A stretch of DNA of 64,000 nt, from contig JAOVFP010000004.1 in assembly GCA_025738555.1 (NCBI GenBank), positions 2,170,001 to 2,234,000 of the forward strand, in the 5' to 3' direction. The translations under genes were made by a program, and so were the position numbers. Below, in pieces: positions 10,959-23,669 of the stretch; position 1 is the first letter of the stretch; each line of letters begins with the position of its first letter. Under the pieces are notes generated by a model that had not been told where the DNA came from, ran no database searches, and saw only the letters and a program-made list of their open reading frames with translations. The stretch comes from Cyathus striatus. Lineage: Eukaryota > Basidiomycota > Agaricomycetes > Agaricales > Nidulariaceae.

Positions 10959-13126
10959 ATTCCCACTACCTTTTAAGGTAGTTGGGTATTAGGGACGTTT
11001 GGGCCACCGGATATGGTAATTTGAGGATCTTGGATAAGATCTTGACCTGATTGGCTGGTGTCGTTTCTGAATTCGTGTGATGCTTATACATGTGACCATT
11101 ACATAGTTCTTGGTCAACCAATACTAGTAGTACGATCGATAACCTCCCTAGCATACTACTGTCCACTCTCTTCATCCAATCTTCACAATACTCGTAGTCC
11201 GCTCTGCTAACTTCAGTCTAAAATGTTTTGTAGGAGATCTTTCATTGAGGTTGGAGTTTGAGCAGCAAGGATGAGGCTTGAAGCTTGAAGCTTGAAGCTT
11301 GGGCTTGGGGAATGATTAATGATGCATTGATGGAAGACAAATTGGATTGTATGCGATGAACAGTATGTACACTACAATACCAAAGTTGTTTCGCTTTCTC
11401 ACTTAATCCCATAGCGTAGATAATACTTATGTTCTGTCGATTTGTATTTATGGATTTTGCGGTTTTCAATGCCTCTATTCAACCGGTCAGCATCAAGAGT
11501 TCCTGACCTATACACTCCAGTCCCAATCCCCCTTGTCCAGAGCTGTACACCCACTTCTACATCTACATCAGCAAGAGACTCAAAAATACCATGAAAAGCC
11601 AGACTCTTGAATATCTGCTCATCATTACGATCCCCAGCCTGGATACCTCATCCAAGTTGGAGAGAGTAGGGATAGTGGCTTGAAACTCGAGGATAAGACA
11701 ATGTAGTGACCTTAGTTGAGCCATGGCGACAATGGTTCGTCTTCTCCGTTTATTTCTGCACATACTCCACAGGGTTAAAGATCACCTCACAACTATATCA
11801 GCAGGAAATTTTCATGCTACACTGCCATCTGCTTGTTACACTTAGCCGTAACTGTAATCACAACTATGAAAAACTCATATGGAATATCAGCTTATTTGAC
11901 TTCAGTGCACCGTGCACATCCTCTTTCTCTCAGATCTTGTATCATTTCCCTTCTATGCTCGCCTAGTAACTCCTGCGCTTTCAGGTAGAGTATTTCTCCA
12001 ATGCTATATCCTCTTTCTATGATACGTTGACACCTATGAAGAGCGAGAAACACATTAGTGGTATGATGATTGATTGGACTGGACAAGTCTATCGTGAGGT
12101 ATGGGGTCTGCTCTCGTGTCTGCGTAGGATTAAAAACAGGATATATGCTGGAGGAGGGGTACAAGGGGTACGTAATGCTTCATGGACAACATATATGTGT
12201 CTCTCTGCTGCTACTGATTAGCCCTCTACAGTATCTCGGCTGTTCTCTTATTCATACCTTTACGAAGATGCCAACTCATGGTAACAGAGACCTCTCTCCC
12301 TCCCACCCTCTCCCCTCCCTCCGGAACCTCCTCCTCAGTCACCTTTGCTTCCTCCATGAACTCGAAGGCCCACGATAACACTAATAGTTTATTTTCATTG
12401 GTAGCTATGTCATGCACACGAAAAATTTCACGTAACATCTGACAAGCACATTCATATTTCGTCAGGAGATCGGACCTGCGCTGCCCTAGTGTGAGCTCCG
12501 TTCATTGCCAATGACACGCACCACGCTAAACTTAACGCAGTAGGGTGAATTTGCTTACAACTGGGCCGATGCTAGGCTGTTCTCCTATCAGCAACTCATG
12601 ATCTGCGTGTTTCGTTGATACCTCAAGTTCCTCCTACTGTTCTTTCGCCGGTACTCGCATTCAAAATAGGCCTGTCACTCATCGTTCAAATGTTTACAAT
12701 TGAATCAAATTCAGGCTCATACGTACTCACACCTCGCTCACAACTTCCCCACTCGATATCGAGCATGGTTGGACTCTATAGTAAGCAAGTAGTAAAGTTG
12801 TGTTGTAAGTACTTTGCAAAATCTTACCAACTAATACACTATATACAATAGCTCTCTGAAGAGCGGCAAGTTCACCAGGCGATCTCCCATTTGATTCAGG
12901 GCTCGATTTGGTTTCTAGGTTTACTTTATTTCTATTTGAGACTTATGAACTTCAAGTTCAAAGCATCTATCACTATAATCATTAATGTAGTATATGATTA
13001 ACTATTCTCTTTTAATACAATTTGCTCAAGGGATATCGACATCAGTTCATGGCCACTTGAGTCATGGTAAATTTCAGTTAAATAAGAAAGTAGTGGGCCC
13101 TGCCGCTTGCCGGCCCTATTTCTTTA
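10959..13126 (+). mobile_element. Helentron-like element H1, plus-strand copy
   Basis: The 5' end is ATTCCCACTACC followed by the near-palindrome CTACCTTTTAAGGTAG (10966-10981) and TTGGGTATT. The 3' end carries GTAGTGGG, then a GC-rich hairpin (GCCG...CGGC) and CTATTTCTTTA. CCCACTAC at the 5' tip and GTAGTGGG just inside the 3' hairpin form an asymmetric inverted repeat, a layout known from Helentrons (Helitron2). The minus-strand element at 57137-58508 shares both ends. No Rep/helicase gene is visible. The interior has coding-like minus-strand stretches (see 11890-12440). Confidence 0.65.
11242..12438 (-). pseudogene. Coding-like segment inside H1, identity unknown
   Basis: Several minus-strand frames inside the H1 element have protein-like composition, for example LHRCQRIIERGYSIGEILYL around 11950-12060 and VLSWAFEFMEEAKVTEEE around 12310-12380. 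They are not in one frame and I do not recognise the family. Gene-fragment capture is typical of Helitron-type elements, so a captured host fragment is one explanation; chance open frames are another. Confidence 0.3.
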
Positions 13127-13909
13127 TACTATAACAGTGATCGCAAAAAAATTTGTACAACAATTCTAGTACTATACTTCGGGCTCTAAGTTAAAAATAA
13201 AATAGCTCTGCATCAATATAAATTACGACATGGGCAAGGTACGTTAATTCTGTATTCTGTCCGATTATTACGCGACAGACTAAGAAATATGGATACTTGT
13301 TGTACAACATTATAAATATAGCTCATTCTTTGCGTCCACAAACTGGCTATATTGATCAATCAAATAAAGAAATGAGTGATTATGGATAGCATCTTGTATG
13401 AATGATCGTGATATTTCATTCCATCTCATCTCTGACATATATCTATGTATCACCTGAATTCTTCCTGCTGCGATTTGGATCAATTGTGTGATTCAACACG
13501 TGCAGCTTGAGCCCACTCTTCCAGTGCTGGAACACCTTATTGCTCCATATCAATGATACATTGCTTGCATTTCTTGTTTCATAATGATATTAATCTGGGA
13601 TAATAATAGGGTACACTGCCTCTGTAAGGTGCTTATAGCCATTGGAATGGACTATCATGATAGATGAAAATTCTCCCTCCTCCTTAGCCAATTTCTATAT
13701 TGTTCAGAAACACATCCTGTCCCAATGAGCTCCTTAATTTTCGGTTTACTCATCGTTGACCCACAAAACATTAGTGTATGACCCAATCATAAATTTTAGT
13801 TTATGTGCATTCACTCATATGTATCATTTCCAAACGTCTTAGTATGCACACAGTGAGCATGTATTACAAACGGGTCCATCTCACTAATTCGACATTCATT
13901 GACATTCAG

Positions 13910-15265
13910 TGGCAGCCCTTACTCTCTGGGTACGTTATTTGTTTTACACTATACCATATCATGCGCAGATTCAACATATGACATAGGTGTTTGAGCATCT
14001 TATTGTAACAGACTTGGAAGTAACTTACATCTGGAAGTCACGTTGGAACGTGATAAAAGTCCTTTATATCTTCGTGAGATATTGCACATACATTGATGTT
14101 ATCTTAAATGCCATTGGTGCGTTATCTCTGAAAGGATGGCAAATGGTTGTTAAACTTTAAAGCTTCAAGGCCCGCTGAACTTGTTTGGGGAAAACCTGGC
14201 TCCAACGGCATGCAAAACCATATACCAAGCAATTATTTGTAAGCGAAACCTAGGGCATAAATTTTGTTTATATTCCAGCTGACCATTACATATTACTACC
14301 CTTAGGGTTTATGATGATCGGAATTGCAGCTTCTGACTGTAAGTGCCACTAACCAGTTTCAACTTTCCTATGCTAGAACAGCATTCATCATCTTTTACTG
14401 AAGTGATATTAAACTTGCGTGTTTGGGCTGTCTGGAGAAAGACAAAGACCATGGCCATAATATTGATTACTTTAAACATTGGCTTCTTAACACCAGTATG
14501 GGTTACTTGGGGATTGTTTGCAAACTCCGTCAGATGTGCGTGAACAAATTTAGGGGCTCTGCTACAAAGTATTGACTGCTCTGACCATTATACCGGCTTA
14601 AGTTTCTGTTACGGACATACTTGGCGGGTGCATTCCGACCTCCGGACTAACTCTGTTCCCGTTGGCAGCCTGGGGTGTGCTGTTGGCGTATCAAATAGGT
14701 TGGATGCTGATCCTTGAACTGTTATCGATACCATGTCTGCTGACATGCAAGCTATTCAGTAATATTATCGTTGATGTTACCACCTGCTCTCACCGCTTGT
14801 AAGTTGCATATTTTTCAGACACTCAATAGTAAATTAATCACTGACAATCTCGGTGGCAGTCAAGCTGGGAGGCAGGTCAAATATGACAAACATTGTAATA
14901 AGAGATGGTAATTGTCTCGATAAATTAACCATTTATTTGCTGGACTTAGTTGGCTATACAGGAATCATGTATTATGTATACCTAATCCGTACGTTTCTTA
15001 GATATCCCTATAGCAGTAACTGAAGTTGCAAATTAGTGGTATCGTTGACAAATCTAGTGGTTATATCCTTGGTGCCTCCACTCTATTCTATGCTAGCAAT
15101 GTGTGTTACTCATTCTTGTATCCCTTACATTGTAAGAAATAACTTGATCATTTAAATTTTAGATATGCGAGGGTTGCTTATGCCGCTCTTTCTTGCCGGG
15201 TCGTTTTGCATATACGGGAACAAGCCACGAAAAATTCTAAAGTTCATACGATCTCGGGTGTATAG
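13910..15265 (+). CDS. DUF6533-type integral membrane protein, copy B (N-terminus unresolved)
   Basis: Ten exons read in phase: 13910-13929, 13987-14116, 14170-14238, 14279-14338, 14404-14535, 14603-14734, 14860-14907, 14962-14988, 15058-15100 and 15163-15265 (TAG). About 254 residues are visible. Motifs in order are VFEHLIVTDLEVTYIWKSRW, NLAPTACKTIYQAII with the loop cysteine, GFMMIGIAASD, LRVWAVWRKTKTM, PLAAWGVLLAYQ, IRDGIMYYVYLI and ALSCRVVLHIREQA. All introns are GT-AG and 40-130 nt. No lesion was found, so this is likely functional apart from the unresolved start. It is tail to tail with Z2, 588 bp away. Confidence 0.8.
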
Positions 15266-15853
15266 TTTATGCACAGGGCAGGCAACGACCTGTCCATATA
15301 GTGTCGTACTCCCTGATGTGTGGCTGTCATTCATGAGAGTAAGACGACTTCGTCGTCGATTAGTATAAGTATGTTATTCAAGTTTGTCAAATAACTGTAA
15401 ATGATTGGTATTAAGTAAATAAGGCTGGTAGAACAACAGTGTTTTTATGCCGCAACTCATGAGTTTCTGTCTGCCACCGGTCCACTATTGAGAACTGCTG
15501 TAATTTTTGTCTGTACTGTGTAAACTTTGAAACTTTCACTTATGCGATCATCCTTATAATCGGTCATAATTACTTTTTCAGTCAAGCAAGGTTTGTGCCG
15601 ACGAAGTCGGCGCTTCACAAGTGATGTTGAATGTTGACAACGTTGAGCCGTTCGAGCACTCCACCCATGACACATATAGGACACTTGGTTACATATGGAA
15701 AGAGAGGCACACCAATTCAAATCCACGTCAATTCTCACTACCCAAACCAGTGACAGATCGTGCAAACTATTAATCATTAAACTACATTAAAAGCAAACTG
15801 TAAAATGCGAGCAAAAGTGAATAAAACGTGTTCTACCAAAAAAAAAAAAAAAG
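15266..15853. other. Convergent spacer between copy B and Z2
   Basis: This is non-coding spacer ending in an A-rich run (15838-15852) just past the Z2 stop. No gene is seen. Confidence 0.4.
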
Positions 15854-17048
15854 TCACTGGAACGCACCCTCTTCCAGAACCTTAAGCACAATCTTTCCAG
15901 TTGTCTCTCTAGCTTCCATGACTACAAATAACCATGAACCTCAAATCAAAGAACGAAGAGAAAAGACAAGAACATACGCGTATGAGCATCCCTCACACCC
16001 TGCACAGTAAGCTCCAACGCCTTCGCCGTAATACTCTTCAGTTTCCGCTCATCAAACAACCTCGCCATATCCCTTAACGCCTTCCCCTGATACTCCATCT
16101 CCCACTTCAACGCCATCTTTGTGAACACGAATCCTCAATGCAAAGAAACGCCCTTCTGTCCCGCCCCGAGGCTATCGTAGCTCCCTGGTGGAACTTGTAC
16201 AGCCAACCCGATATGTCCCCAGGGTGAAACAACGTCAGTTGACTGATCTAGCACTGACTTTGTGAGGTTCGTGAAGACTAGGATGTCTTTCATTGGTTCG
16301 CCTAGGTTGAGGGCTTCGATTAGAGGTTCACAGTGGTTGAAGGTGTGTGTTGCGCCTAGAGCTTTTACGTGGTCGATGCTAATCCCCCCATCAGCTCCTC
16401 TTCTCTCAAATAAAACAAAAGGCAAAGACGAACCTGACGTCCCGACTTGCAGTAGCAATGATATTCTTCACCCCCTTTGCCTTCGCAAGCTGAATCACCA
16501 CACTTCCAACTCCACCAGTCCCATTAATAACCAACAACGTGCCGAGTTCATTACCTACCCCAGTCTGATCAGTTATTTCCTAGTCAATAAGCTCTACAAG
16601 CGGAACCGCAATCGCATCATTGAAGGATAGGGTCTTATGTTTGGGAGCGATGACGCGGTAGTCGACCGCGACGTACTCCGCATTCGAGTGCGTGGGTACT
16701 GTAGATCCCAAGAGCCAAGCTTCTTTGGCGAAAAACGCATAGGGATACTTGAGAACCGAGCGAGGAAACGATGCCGGCGAGTCGAACCTACTCGAACCCG
16801 AGTATTGAGCCTGCAGGAAGTTGGCCACCTGCTTATTTCCCTGCACTGTATCGCATTGCGAGTTAGTGAATACGTGATAGGAGGAAAAGGACGAAGGAGG
16901 TACAAACTGGATTTTAGCTTCGACCAGGTTGACGGAGACGGTTTTGACGTTCACTAGGATATCGGTTGGCCTGGGCTCGGGGAGGGGGACTTCAGCTGTT
17001 ACGAGCTGGTTGAAGCTCACAGACTCCTGTGATGTTGATGGCTTTCAT
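15854..17048 (-). pseudogene. MDR dehydrogenase/quinone reductase copy Z2, frameshifted
   Basis: The start MKAINITG is at 17048 and the end VLKVLEEGAFQ-like tail is at 15854. The extra base in GAGCTTCAACC near codon 12 shifts the frame to a stop a few codons later; the true frame (NQLVTAEVPLPEPRPTDILV) continues without an ATG. Downstream exons keep the cofactor domain (VKALGATHTF, WGHIGLAVQVPPGSYD) and FTKMALKWEMEYQGKALRDM. It is probably a pseudogene, though a non-ATG or internal start cannot be excluded from sequence alone. Confidence 0.8.
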
Positions 17049-17842
17049 TGTCGTTGGCACAATGGTAATGTACTGTCGTCGCGTGAGTTTCACTACAAAG
17101 AAAGAGAAGAGGGGGAAGGATACACAAAGCGTATGTATCAATTGAGTGCGAGCTGGTGAGAACTTGAGGTTACGAAGTCGAGAATTGAAGGAGAGGTTGC
17201 AATTGGGTTTAGATCAAGGAGCTATTTGTTGAAGCGGATAAATGTGAGGGACAGTGGTTTGTTTTACAGCCGTGGCGGGATGGTATTGGAATGAGGTATA
17301 CTCTGCTCCACGGATGACAAGTATCTTAGCAAGGACGCGTTGTGCTTCTCACCTCTGCAGCGTTGCAGTACCACATAGCACCACAATGACACATCCTATT
17401 CCGTCCCACCACTCCTCCTCCATACCAAGTATGGGCCATGTCGTCCGTCTGAGGAGCAAAACCTGTTAACCGGACTGCAGCTTTAGCACCATACTTGTAA
17501 CTTGGTGGACGGTAGATTGCTCCCTTCATACGAGCCTGCATAATTCATAAAAGCACTGCCACGAAATCCTAGAGCTTGATAAACGAACGAGAGAAAATCA
17601 TATGACGGTGGATACTGACTCTGGTCAGTGAGTTAGACGACCATGGGGACCATGGGAAGCAGAAGAATCAGAGAATCGTCGGTCAGCAGCCGCGTTACGC
17701 ATTGTTGACGCATGTGTGTGTGACAATGTGACTCTGTCTCTTGAAAAACACCGCCCAAATTTGGCCCAAATCAATATGTATAATCACACTACATAACGAA
17801 TATGTTCATCTGAAAACATATCCCTCAATACCTTCTCCTTCT
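17049..17842. other. Upstream region of Z2
   Basis: Conserved non-coding spacer with the CGCGTTACGCATTGTTGACG motif at 17691. No gene is seen. Confidence 0.4.
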
Positions 17843-18300
17843 TTGATACATCAGCTTCCAGTTCAATGCCATCCTGGTAAAATTGAATCTCTAATGGACC
17901 GCCACGCCCCTCTACTCTGCCTCAAAGCCATCATAACTTTCGGGTGAGCCATGTACCACAAGCCCGATGAGTATCCATGTCGCGACGACAACGAGTGTTC
18001 AAAATTCCAAGACTGATTATGTTGAGTTGGTGAAAACAAGATGTATTTGATTGATTCACCTATGTTTAGCTCTTCAAGTTGGGATTCGATGGTTTCCAAA
18101 GGAATATGGTGTGTATCATACCTAGGAGTTTCTCTTAGTTTGTATTAACTTTTCATGTCATAAGCATATAAAAAAATAAAGGCTTTACTTCACAAGAAGC
18201 GGTAGCAATTTCCAAAAAGGTACACATTACCCCTTTGTCGTCTCAAGCTGTATCCCCACACTGCCCACCCTCCCATGATGAGGCAGTTATTCAAGAAAAT
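17843..18300 (-). pseudogene. 5'-truncated MDR relic W2
   Basis: This is the same relic as W1. IESQLEELNIGESIKYILF (about 18060-18095) corresponds to IEALNLGEPIKYILVF of the intact gene, and the next stretch is frame-broken around the HIGLAVQG region. The glycine-rich loop remnant lies at 18200-18290. The first half is absent and no continuous frame remains. Confidence 0.7.
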
Positions 18301-19456
18301 GCGGATTCTAAGTAGTGGTATCCTAGCAATAACTTCTCGACTCAATATTATACTTTCTGATACTGATACTTATAAACGAAGTATGTATTCATTACAAGGT
18401 CAAATGTAACTATGTGCATGATCACTCCCTGCTAGTTACAGGTCAAACTATTTGTCATGGAAAATAATTTTGATGAATAAATCACAGAAGATGCACAGAG
18501 GTGCACAATTAATGACGATGACCAAGATTAGCTGTTCTTTAAATTGCACGTATGAATACCCTATGACTCCCCATAATCATGATGTTCGTTGTCATCTCAG
18601 CATTCATATGAACACTTCGGAAGCTTTTAAATCATCTTCCTTTGGCCTGTGTACTGTTAGTTCTAAGCTAAAGAAAATAGCTCCGCATCAATATAAACTC
18701 TGACATGGGCGAGATATTTTAATACACAGGAGACTAAGTAATATCATAGTGATACTCATTCCACAGTATTATAAGCATAGCTCATTCTTTATACCTATCA
18801 AAACAGATGTTTCAATAGGCAGGCAATTAATCCATGATTAAGATTATCCAAGTAATGTCGAGGTACCATAGAGTTGGTTGCCGCTTGGCTTGTAGCTTTT
18901 ATATTGCCATTCCTCCCAAAAGACATGCCTAAATATATCTCAGACTGTGTTGGTCAATCAAAGGAAGAGATGTATAATTAAGGATGAGGGAATCACCCTT
19001 CTATCTGCATCTTGTGTGAACGATCAAGATGTTTCTTTCCATCTCATCTCTGGTGACTCAACATTTGCAGCTTGAAATACCCCTCCATTACCTTTTTTCT
19101 CTATATCAATGATGCATTGTGTACACTGCGAGATTTGAGTTTCATAATAATTTTAATCAAGGATAATAATAGGGTGCACTGTCTTTGTGAGGAGTTTATA
19201 ACCATTGGAATGGACTATCATGATAGAAGACATTCTTTCCTCCTCAGCCAATTGCAATATTGTTCAGCAATGTACCTCCAGTTAATAACTCCAACAAATA
19301 TTTTAGTCTACACACAGAGCATTGGAGTATGACCCCATGATACACTTCAGGTTTTGCCCATTCACTTATTTGTATCATTTACAAACACCTTAGTACGTGA
19401 TCGGTGAGCAAGTATTAATATGAGTGAGTCTATCTCCTAAGTTTATTTACATTCAG
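18301..19456. other. Spacer and 5' region of copy C
   Basis: This is unit spacer, including the AATAATAGGGTGCACTG segment near 19166 conserved upstream of every DUF6533 copy. The first coding exon of copy C is expected here but cannot be fixed. Confidence 0.35.
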
Positions 19457-20770
19457 CGGGCATCCTTGCACTCTGGGTATGTCAAAATTGTTATGCACTG
19501 TACTATATCATGCACAGATCCACTGTATGACATAGGTGTTCGAGCATTTTATTATAACAGACCTGGAAGTAACTTACATCTGGAAGTCACGTTGGAACAT
19601 TGTAAAAATCCTTTATATCTTCGTGAGATATAACACATACATCAATGTTACCTTGGGCATAATTGGTGCGTTACCTGTGAAATGATCGGAAGTGATTATT
19701 GAACTTCAGTACAGTTGCGACTGACCCTATTTTCACCCCTTTAACATATATGAGCATAATCCAAGCAAGTGGATGTAGGTGATATCTAATGAGTAAATTT
19801 TGATTACAGTCCAGCTAATCATCATATCCTTAGGGTTCATGGTGATTGGAATTACAGCTTCTGACTGTAAGTGCCATTAATTATTTTCCTATGCTAGAGC
19901 AGCATTCATGATGGTGTACTGCTGAAGTGATATTAATATTGCGTGTTTGGGCTGTCTGGAGGAAGACAAGGACCATGGCCATAATATTGATTTCATTGAG
20001 TATTGGCTTCTTAACACCAGTATGGGTTACTTGGGGATTTTTTGCAAACTCCATCAGATGTGTGTGAACAAATTTAAATGCTCTGCTACCACTCCACTGA
20101 CCTAATTGTTACATTGGCTTAAGCCATTGTGTATTTGAATGGGGTTTTTGTTATAACTTCCACACTACCCATGTTCCCGTTGGCAGCCTGGAGTGTGCTG
20201 TTGGCTTATCAAACAGGTCAGAGGTTGATCCTCAACTGTTATCAAGACGTGCATGCTGATATGAAACCTATTCAGTAATGTTGTTGTTGATGTTACCAGC
20301 TGCTTTCACTGCCTGTATGTTGCATATCCCTTGTGGAATCCCAGTAGTAAATCAGCCACTGATAATCCCAGCAGTAGAGCTAGGCGGCAGGTCAAATATG
20401 ACTAACATCGTAATAAGGGACGGTAATTATTCCCATAAATTAAGTGTTTGTATGCTAGACTTACCTAGATGCACAGGAATAATGTATTACATTTACCTTA
20501 TCTGTAAGTTGCTTAAATATCTCTATAACAATAGCTGAAGTTGCAGACTAGTTCTGTCACTGGTAGGTCTAGTTGTTATGTCATTGGCGCCTGAATACTT
20601 TTCTGTGCTAGCACTGTGTGTTACTCACTCTTGTGTCCGTTACATTGTGACTAACTTGATCATTGAGATATGAATCAGTTACCTACGCCGCTCTTTCTTG
20701 CCGGGTCGTTTTGCACATACGGGAACAAGCCGCGAACGATTCTGAAGTTCATACAATCTCGGGTGTATAG
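19457..20770 (+). CDS. DUF6533-type integral membrane protein, copy C (N-terminus unresolved)
   Basis: Ten exons in phase: 19457-19476, 19536-19665, 19715-19774, 19810-19866, 19928-20059, 20124-20248, 20380-20422, 20477-20503, 20573-20615 and 20668-20770 (TAG). It represents a second subfamily shared with F and G: the loop reads PIFTPLTYMSIIQASG in place of ACKTIYQAII. Other hallmarks are VFEHFIITDLEVTYIWKSRW, LRVWAVWRKTRTM, IVIRDGIMYYIYLI, APEYFSVLAL and ALSCRVVLHIREQA. The last intron is 52 nt. No lesion was found in the visible part. A duplicated last-exon fragment follows at 21255-21540. Confidence 0.78.
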
Positions 20771-21254
20771 TTTGCTTGCAGGCAGGCAATGACTTCTGTA
20801 GAAATACTGCGTTCGCTGGTATTATGACCAGTATCATTCATGATACTAAGACAGCTTCATTGTCAAATAGTATATGATATCTTATGAAATAGCTGTAAAT
20901 TATTGTTAGAAAGGCATTGGATCAGAATAATAGATGTGCTGTCAGTGATTTATAGCATCCGAAAGCTATGAACCTGCCCGAGTTTCATTGTCAACTGTCT
21001 CTCAAACCATCCTCAGCCACGAATATTCTCTATGATCAAATTGGTATCCCCACCACCCGTTTCCATGAAAATTCCCGCTTCAGAACAATTTCGCTCGTGA
21101 ACAATCTATGCAGGGATCTCGGGGGAAATTTCATCTGTTAAATTCGGCCACAATGTGATACACGATCAACAAAAGACATTAGAATAGACGTCAATAGCAG
21201 CTTCGAGGACTCTATTTGTCCAAATGTACTATAAATATGGATTTTCTTATCGGT

Positions 21255-21540
21255 TTTTATCCCATAGAGTTATTTAACGCTGCGCGCTCACCTGTACCCA
21301 GTTTTCCGCACAGCTAATTATCACTATCCCATCTCTATATTTAGAGATTTGACAAAGTCCAGTCTTATCAGCTCCAATTCCACCGTGCGTCTTATTACTG
21401 TCCACTGCCTTGAATTCTTGCATCCCAGATATGCGAGGGTTGCCTACGCTGCTCTTTCTTGTCATGTTGTTTGCATATAAGGGAACAAGTCGTGAGAAAT
21501 TCTCAAGTCCATACAATCTTAGGTGTGTGGTTAATGCACA
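21255..21540 (+). pseudogene. Duplicated terminal fragment of a DUF6533 gene
   Basis: Sequence at 21427-21510 repeats the terminal exon of the DUF6533 genes (YARVAYAALSC..., then a break where CRVVLHIREQ should follow). The upstream part matches the tail-like sequence after copy A. It occurs after the subfamily-2 copies C, F and G. Too short and broken to be a gene. Confidence 0.5.
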
Positions 21541-22470
21541 AGCAGACAATTGCATGCTTGCAAATATATTATGCTTGTTTGCACTCCGTCGATTAGCATA
21601 TGCTCTTCAATTTTGTTAAATAGCTGTAAATGTTTGGTATTAAATAATGCTGGAAGAATAATAGTGTCGTGTGGCATGACTCAATACTCATGAGTCACTG
21701 TCTGCCACTGGTCTAATCTTTGGAAAGGATTCAAATTTCAAGCAGAATTAATTAAAATCTGTAACACATTCTTGATGTGTCGTATCACATGACATTACAG
21801 TTGCGGCAAATCGTGACTCCCTATCATTCCGAGACCTCTTCAATGTTGAAAGTTGAAACAATTGATGTACGCTGATTGTAAGGGTGAAGGTGTGCTTGAC
21901 ACCTCAAGAAAGAAATTTGAACGCGAGTCGGTGAACGTCCGTTCAACCTGGGTTGTTCTAAGGTGTCGAAAAGAGGAGGGTAATTTTCACTGATTTACGA
22001 GGAAGTCGATACAGTAAATTTATACTAAAAGAGAAAGGACGACATTACTTAATGAAGATCTTCTTGTGAGACCGAAATTAAAGGGTCTTGGATATAGGTA
22101 CCGAGAGTAAAGGGTTAGAACGTAAAATATGAGGAAGTAGGACGGAGAGGTTGAGACAACAAAAACCAGAAAATCGGAACCAAAACTCGAAGAACTGAAT
22201 TTTGTAGTGCAGGCGAATCGCCTGCTCTACACTGATAACATTGAACTGACTCACTTCCACCGTCCGAACATTCCACCCAAGGCACGTATAAGGTTGGTTA
22301 CAGATGGAAAGAGGTACGCCAATCCACTCATTTACACCAATTCTCACTAACAAAACCGGTGACAGATCCTGTAAAATGTGGTTTTGAATAATCATTAAAC
22401 CATTAAAACAAACTGTAAAATGTAAGCAAAAGCGAATAAAGCGCGTTCTACCAAAAAGAAACACGTTCTT
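21541..22470. other. Convergent spacer left of Z3
   Basis: Spacer with a degenerate form of the 7217 motif near 21765. No gene is seen. Confidence 0.35.
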
Positions 22471-23669
22471 CTACTGGAAGGCACCCTCCTCCGGGACCTT
22501 GAGCACAGCCTTGCCAATGGTCTCACCAACTTCCATAACCAGAACCAAAATCCCATCAGCCCATATCCACAAAAAGAGAAAAGAAAGAACATACGCGTAT
22601 GAGCATCCCTTACACCCTGCACAGTAAGCTACAACGTCTTCGTCGTAATACTCTTTAGTTTCCCCTCATCAAACAACTTAGCCATATCCCTTAACGCCTT
22701 CCCTTGATACTCCATCTCCCACTTCAACGCCGTCCTCGTAAACATGAATCCCCAATGGAAAGAAATGCCCTTCTTCTGACCCACCCCGAGGCCATCGTAG
22801 CTCGCTGGTGGACCTTGTACAGCCAATCCGATATGTCCCCATGGTGCGACGATGTCAATTGCTTGGTCGAGCACGGACTTTGAGAGGTTCGTGAATACTG
22901 GGATGTATTTGATTGGTTCGCCTAGGTTGAGGGCTTCGATTTGGGGTTTGAGGGGTTCGCGGTGGTCGATGGTGTGCGTTGCGCCTAGAGCTTTTACATG
23001 GTTGATGCTAACCCTTTCATCAGCCTCTACCACAACTATCATGAAGAAAGAAAAGACGAACCTGACATTGCGAGAAGCCGTAGCAATGACATTCTTCACC
23101 CCCCTCGCCTTAGCAAGCTGAATCCCCACACCCCCCACTCCGCCCGCACCATTAACAACCAACAACGCGCCGGACTCATTACCCACCCTAGTCTGACCAG
23201 TCATTTCCCAAGTAGTGGAACCTACAAGTGGCACAGCAGTCACATCTTTAAAGGATAGGGTCTTAGGCTTGGGAGCGACGACGCGGTGGTCGACCGCGAC
23301 ATAGTCCGCATCGGAGTGAGTGGGTACCATTGATCCTAGGAGCCAGACCTCTTCTCCCATTGTGAATGTACCTGCGAGGACCTGAGAGCCGAGCGACGAA
23401 ACGGTGCTGGCGTAGTGGAACCCGAGTATTGAACCTGCGGGTAGTTGATCACCTGCCCATTTCCCTCCGCTGTATCATCACAACGCGTGTAAGTGAGTAC
23501 CTGATGGGAGGAAAGGGGGAGAAGGTATACCGGATCTTGGCCTCGACAGGGTTGACGGAGACGGAATTGACGTTCACTAGGATATCGGTAGGCCTGAGCT
23601 CGGAGAGGGGGACTTCAGCTGCTACGAGCTGGTCGAAGCTCTGACTCCTGTGATGTTGATGGCTTTCAT
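22471..23669 (-). pseudogene. MDR dehydrogenase/quinone reductase copy Z3, broken
   Basis: Start at 23669, stop of the last exon at 22471. It has the longest surviving frame of the broken copies (22629-23360), because the second intron is a multiple of three and lacks a stop. That frame covers EEVWLLGSMVPTHSDADYVA, the glycine-rich NGAGGVGGVGIQLAKARG and FTRTALKWEMEYQGKALRDM. Lesions are the shared frameshift near codon 12 (AGAGCTTCGACC) and a GAG-to-TAG change after SITTKTL. A truncated cofactor-domain protein is conceivable but unlikely to be active. Confidence 0.8.

Larger units (their letters stand above)
10491..13126 (+). mobile_element. 2.64-kb composite insertion with TACTAT duplication
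   Basis: The unit spacer reads ...TGTGTACTAT up to 10490 and resumes TACTATAACAGTGATCGC from 13127. Other units run through this point uninterrupted (for example near 24900), so the insert is 10491-13126 with a 6-bp duplication. The first ~470 bp (10491-10958) are unrelated to the remainder and contain two direct repeats, TCAGCC.TTGTTTACGAC at 10809 and 10914 and GTGAATCACTCTAGGT at about 10883 and 10936; this part resembles an LTR fragment. The rest is the H1 element. Confidence 0.75.

Noticed and set aside
15165..15368. 67-residue plus-strand open frame starting MRGLLMPLFLAG
   Set aside because: It is the out-of-frame reading of the last DUF6533 exon; the real frame gives ALSCRVVLHIREQA and TAG at 15263.
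22629..23360. A 243-residue open frame as an intact gene
   Set aside because: It reads through an intron and lacks the N-terminal domain and the C-terminal exon; the copy has a frameshift and a stop relative to Z7.
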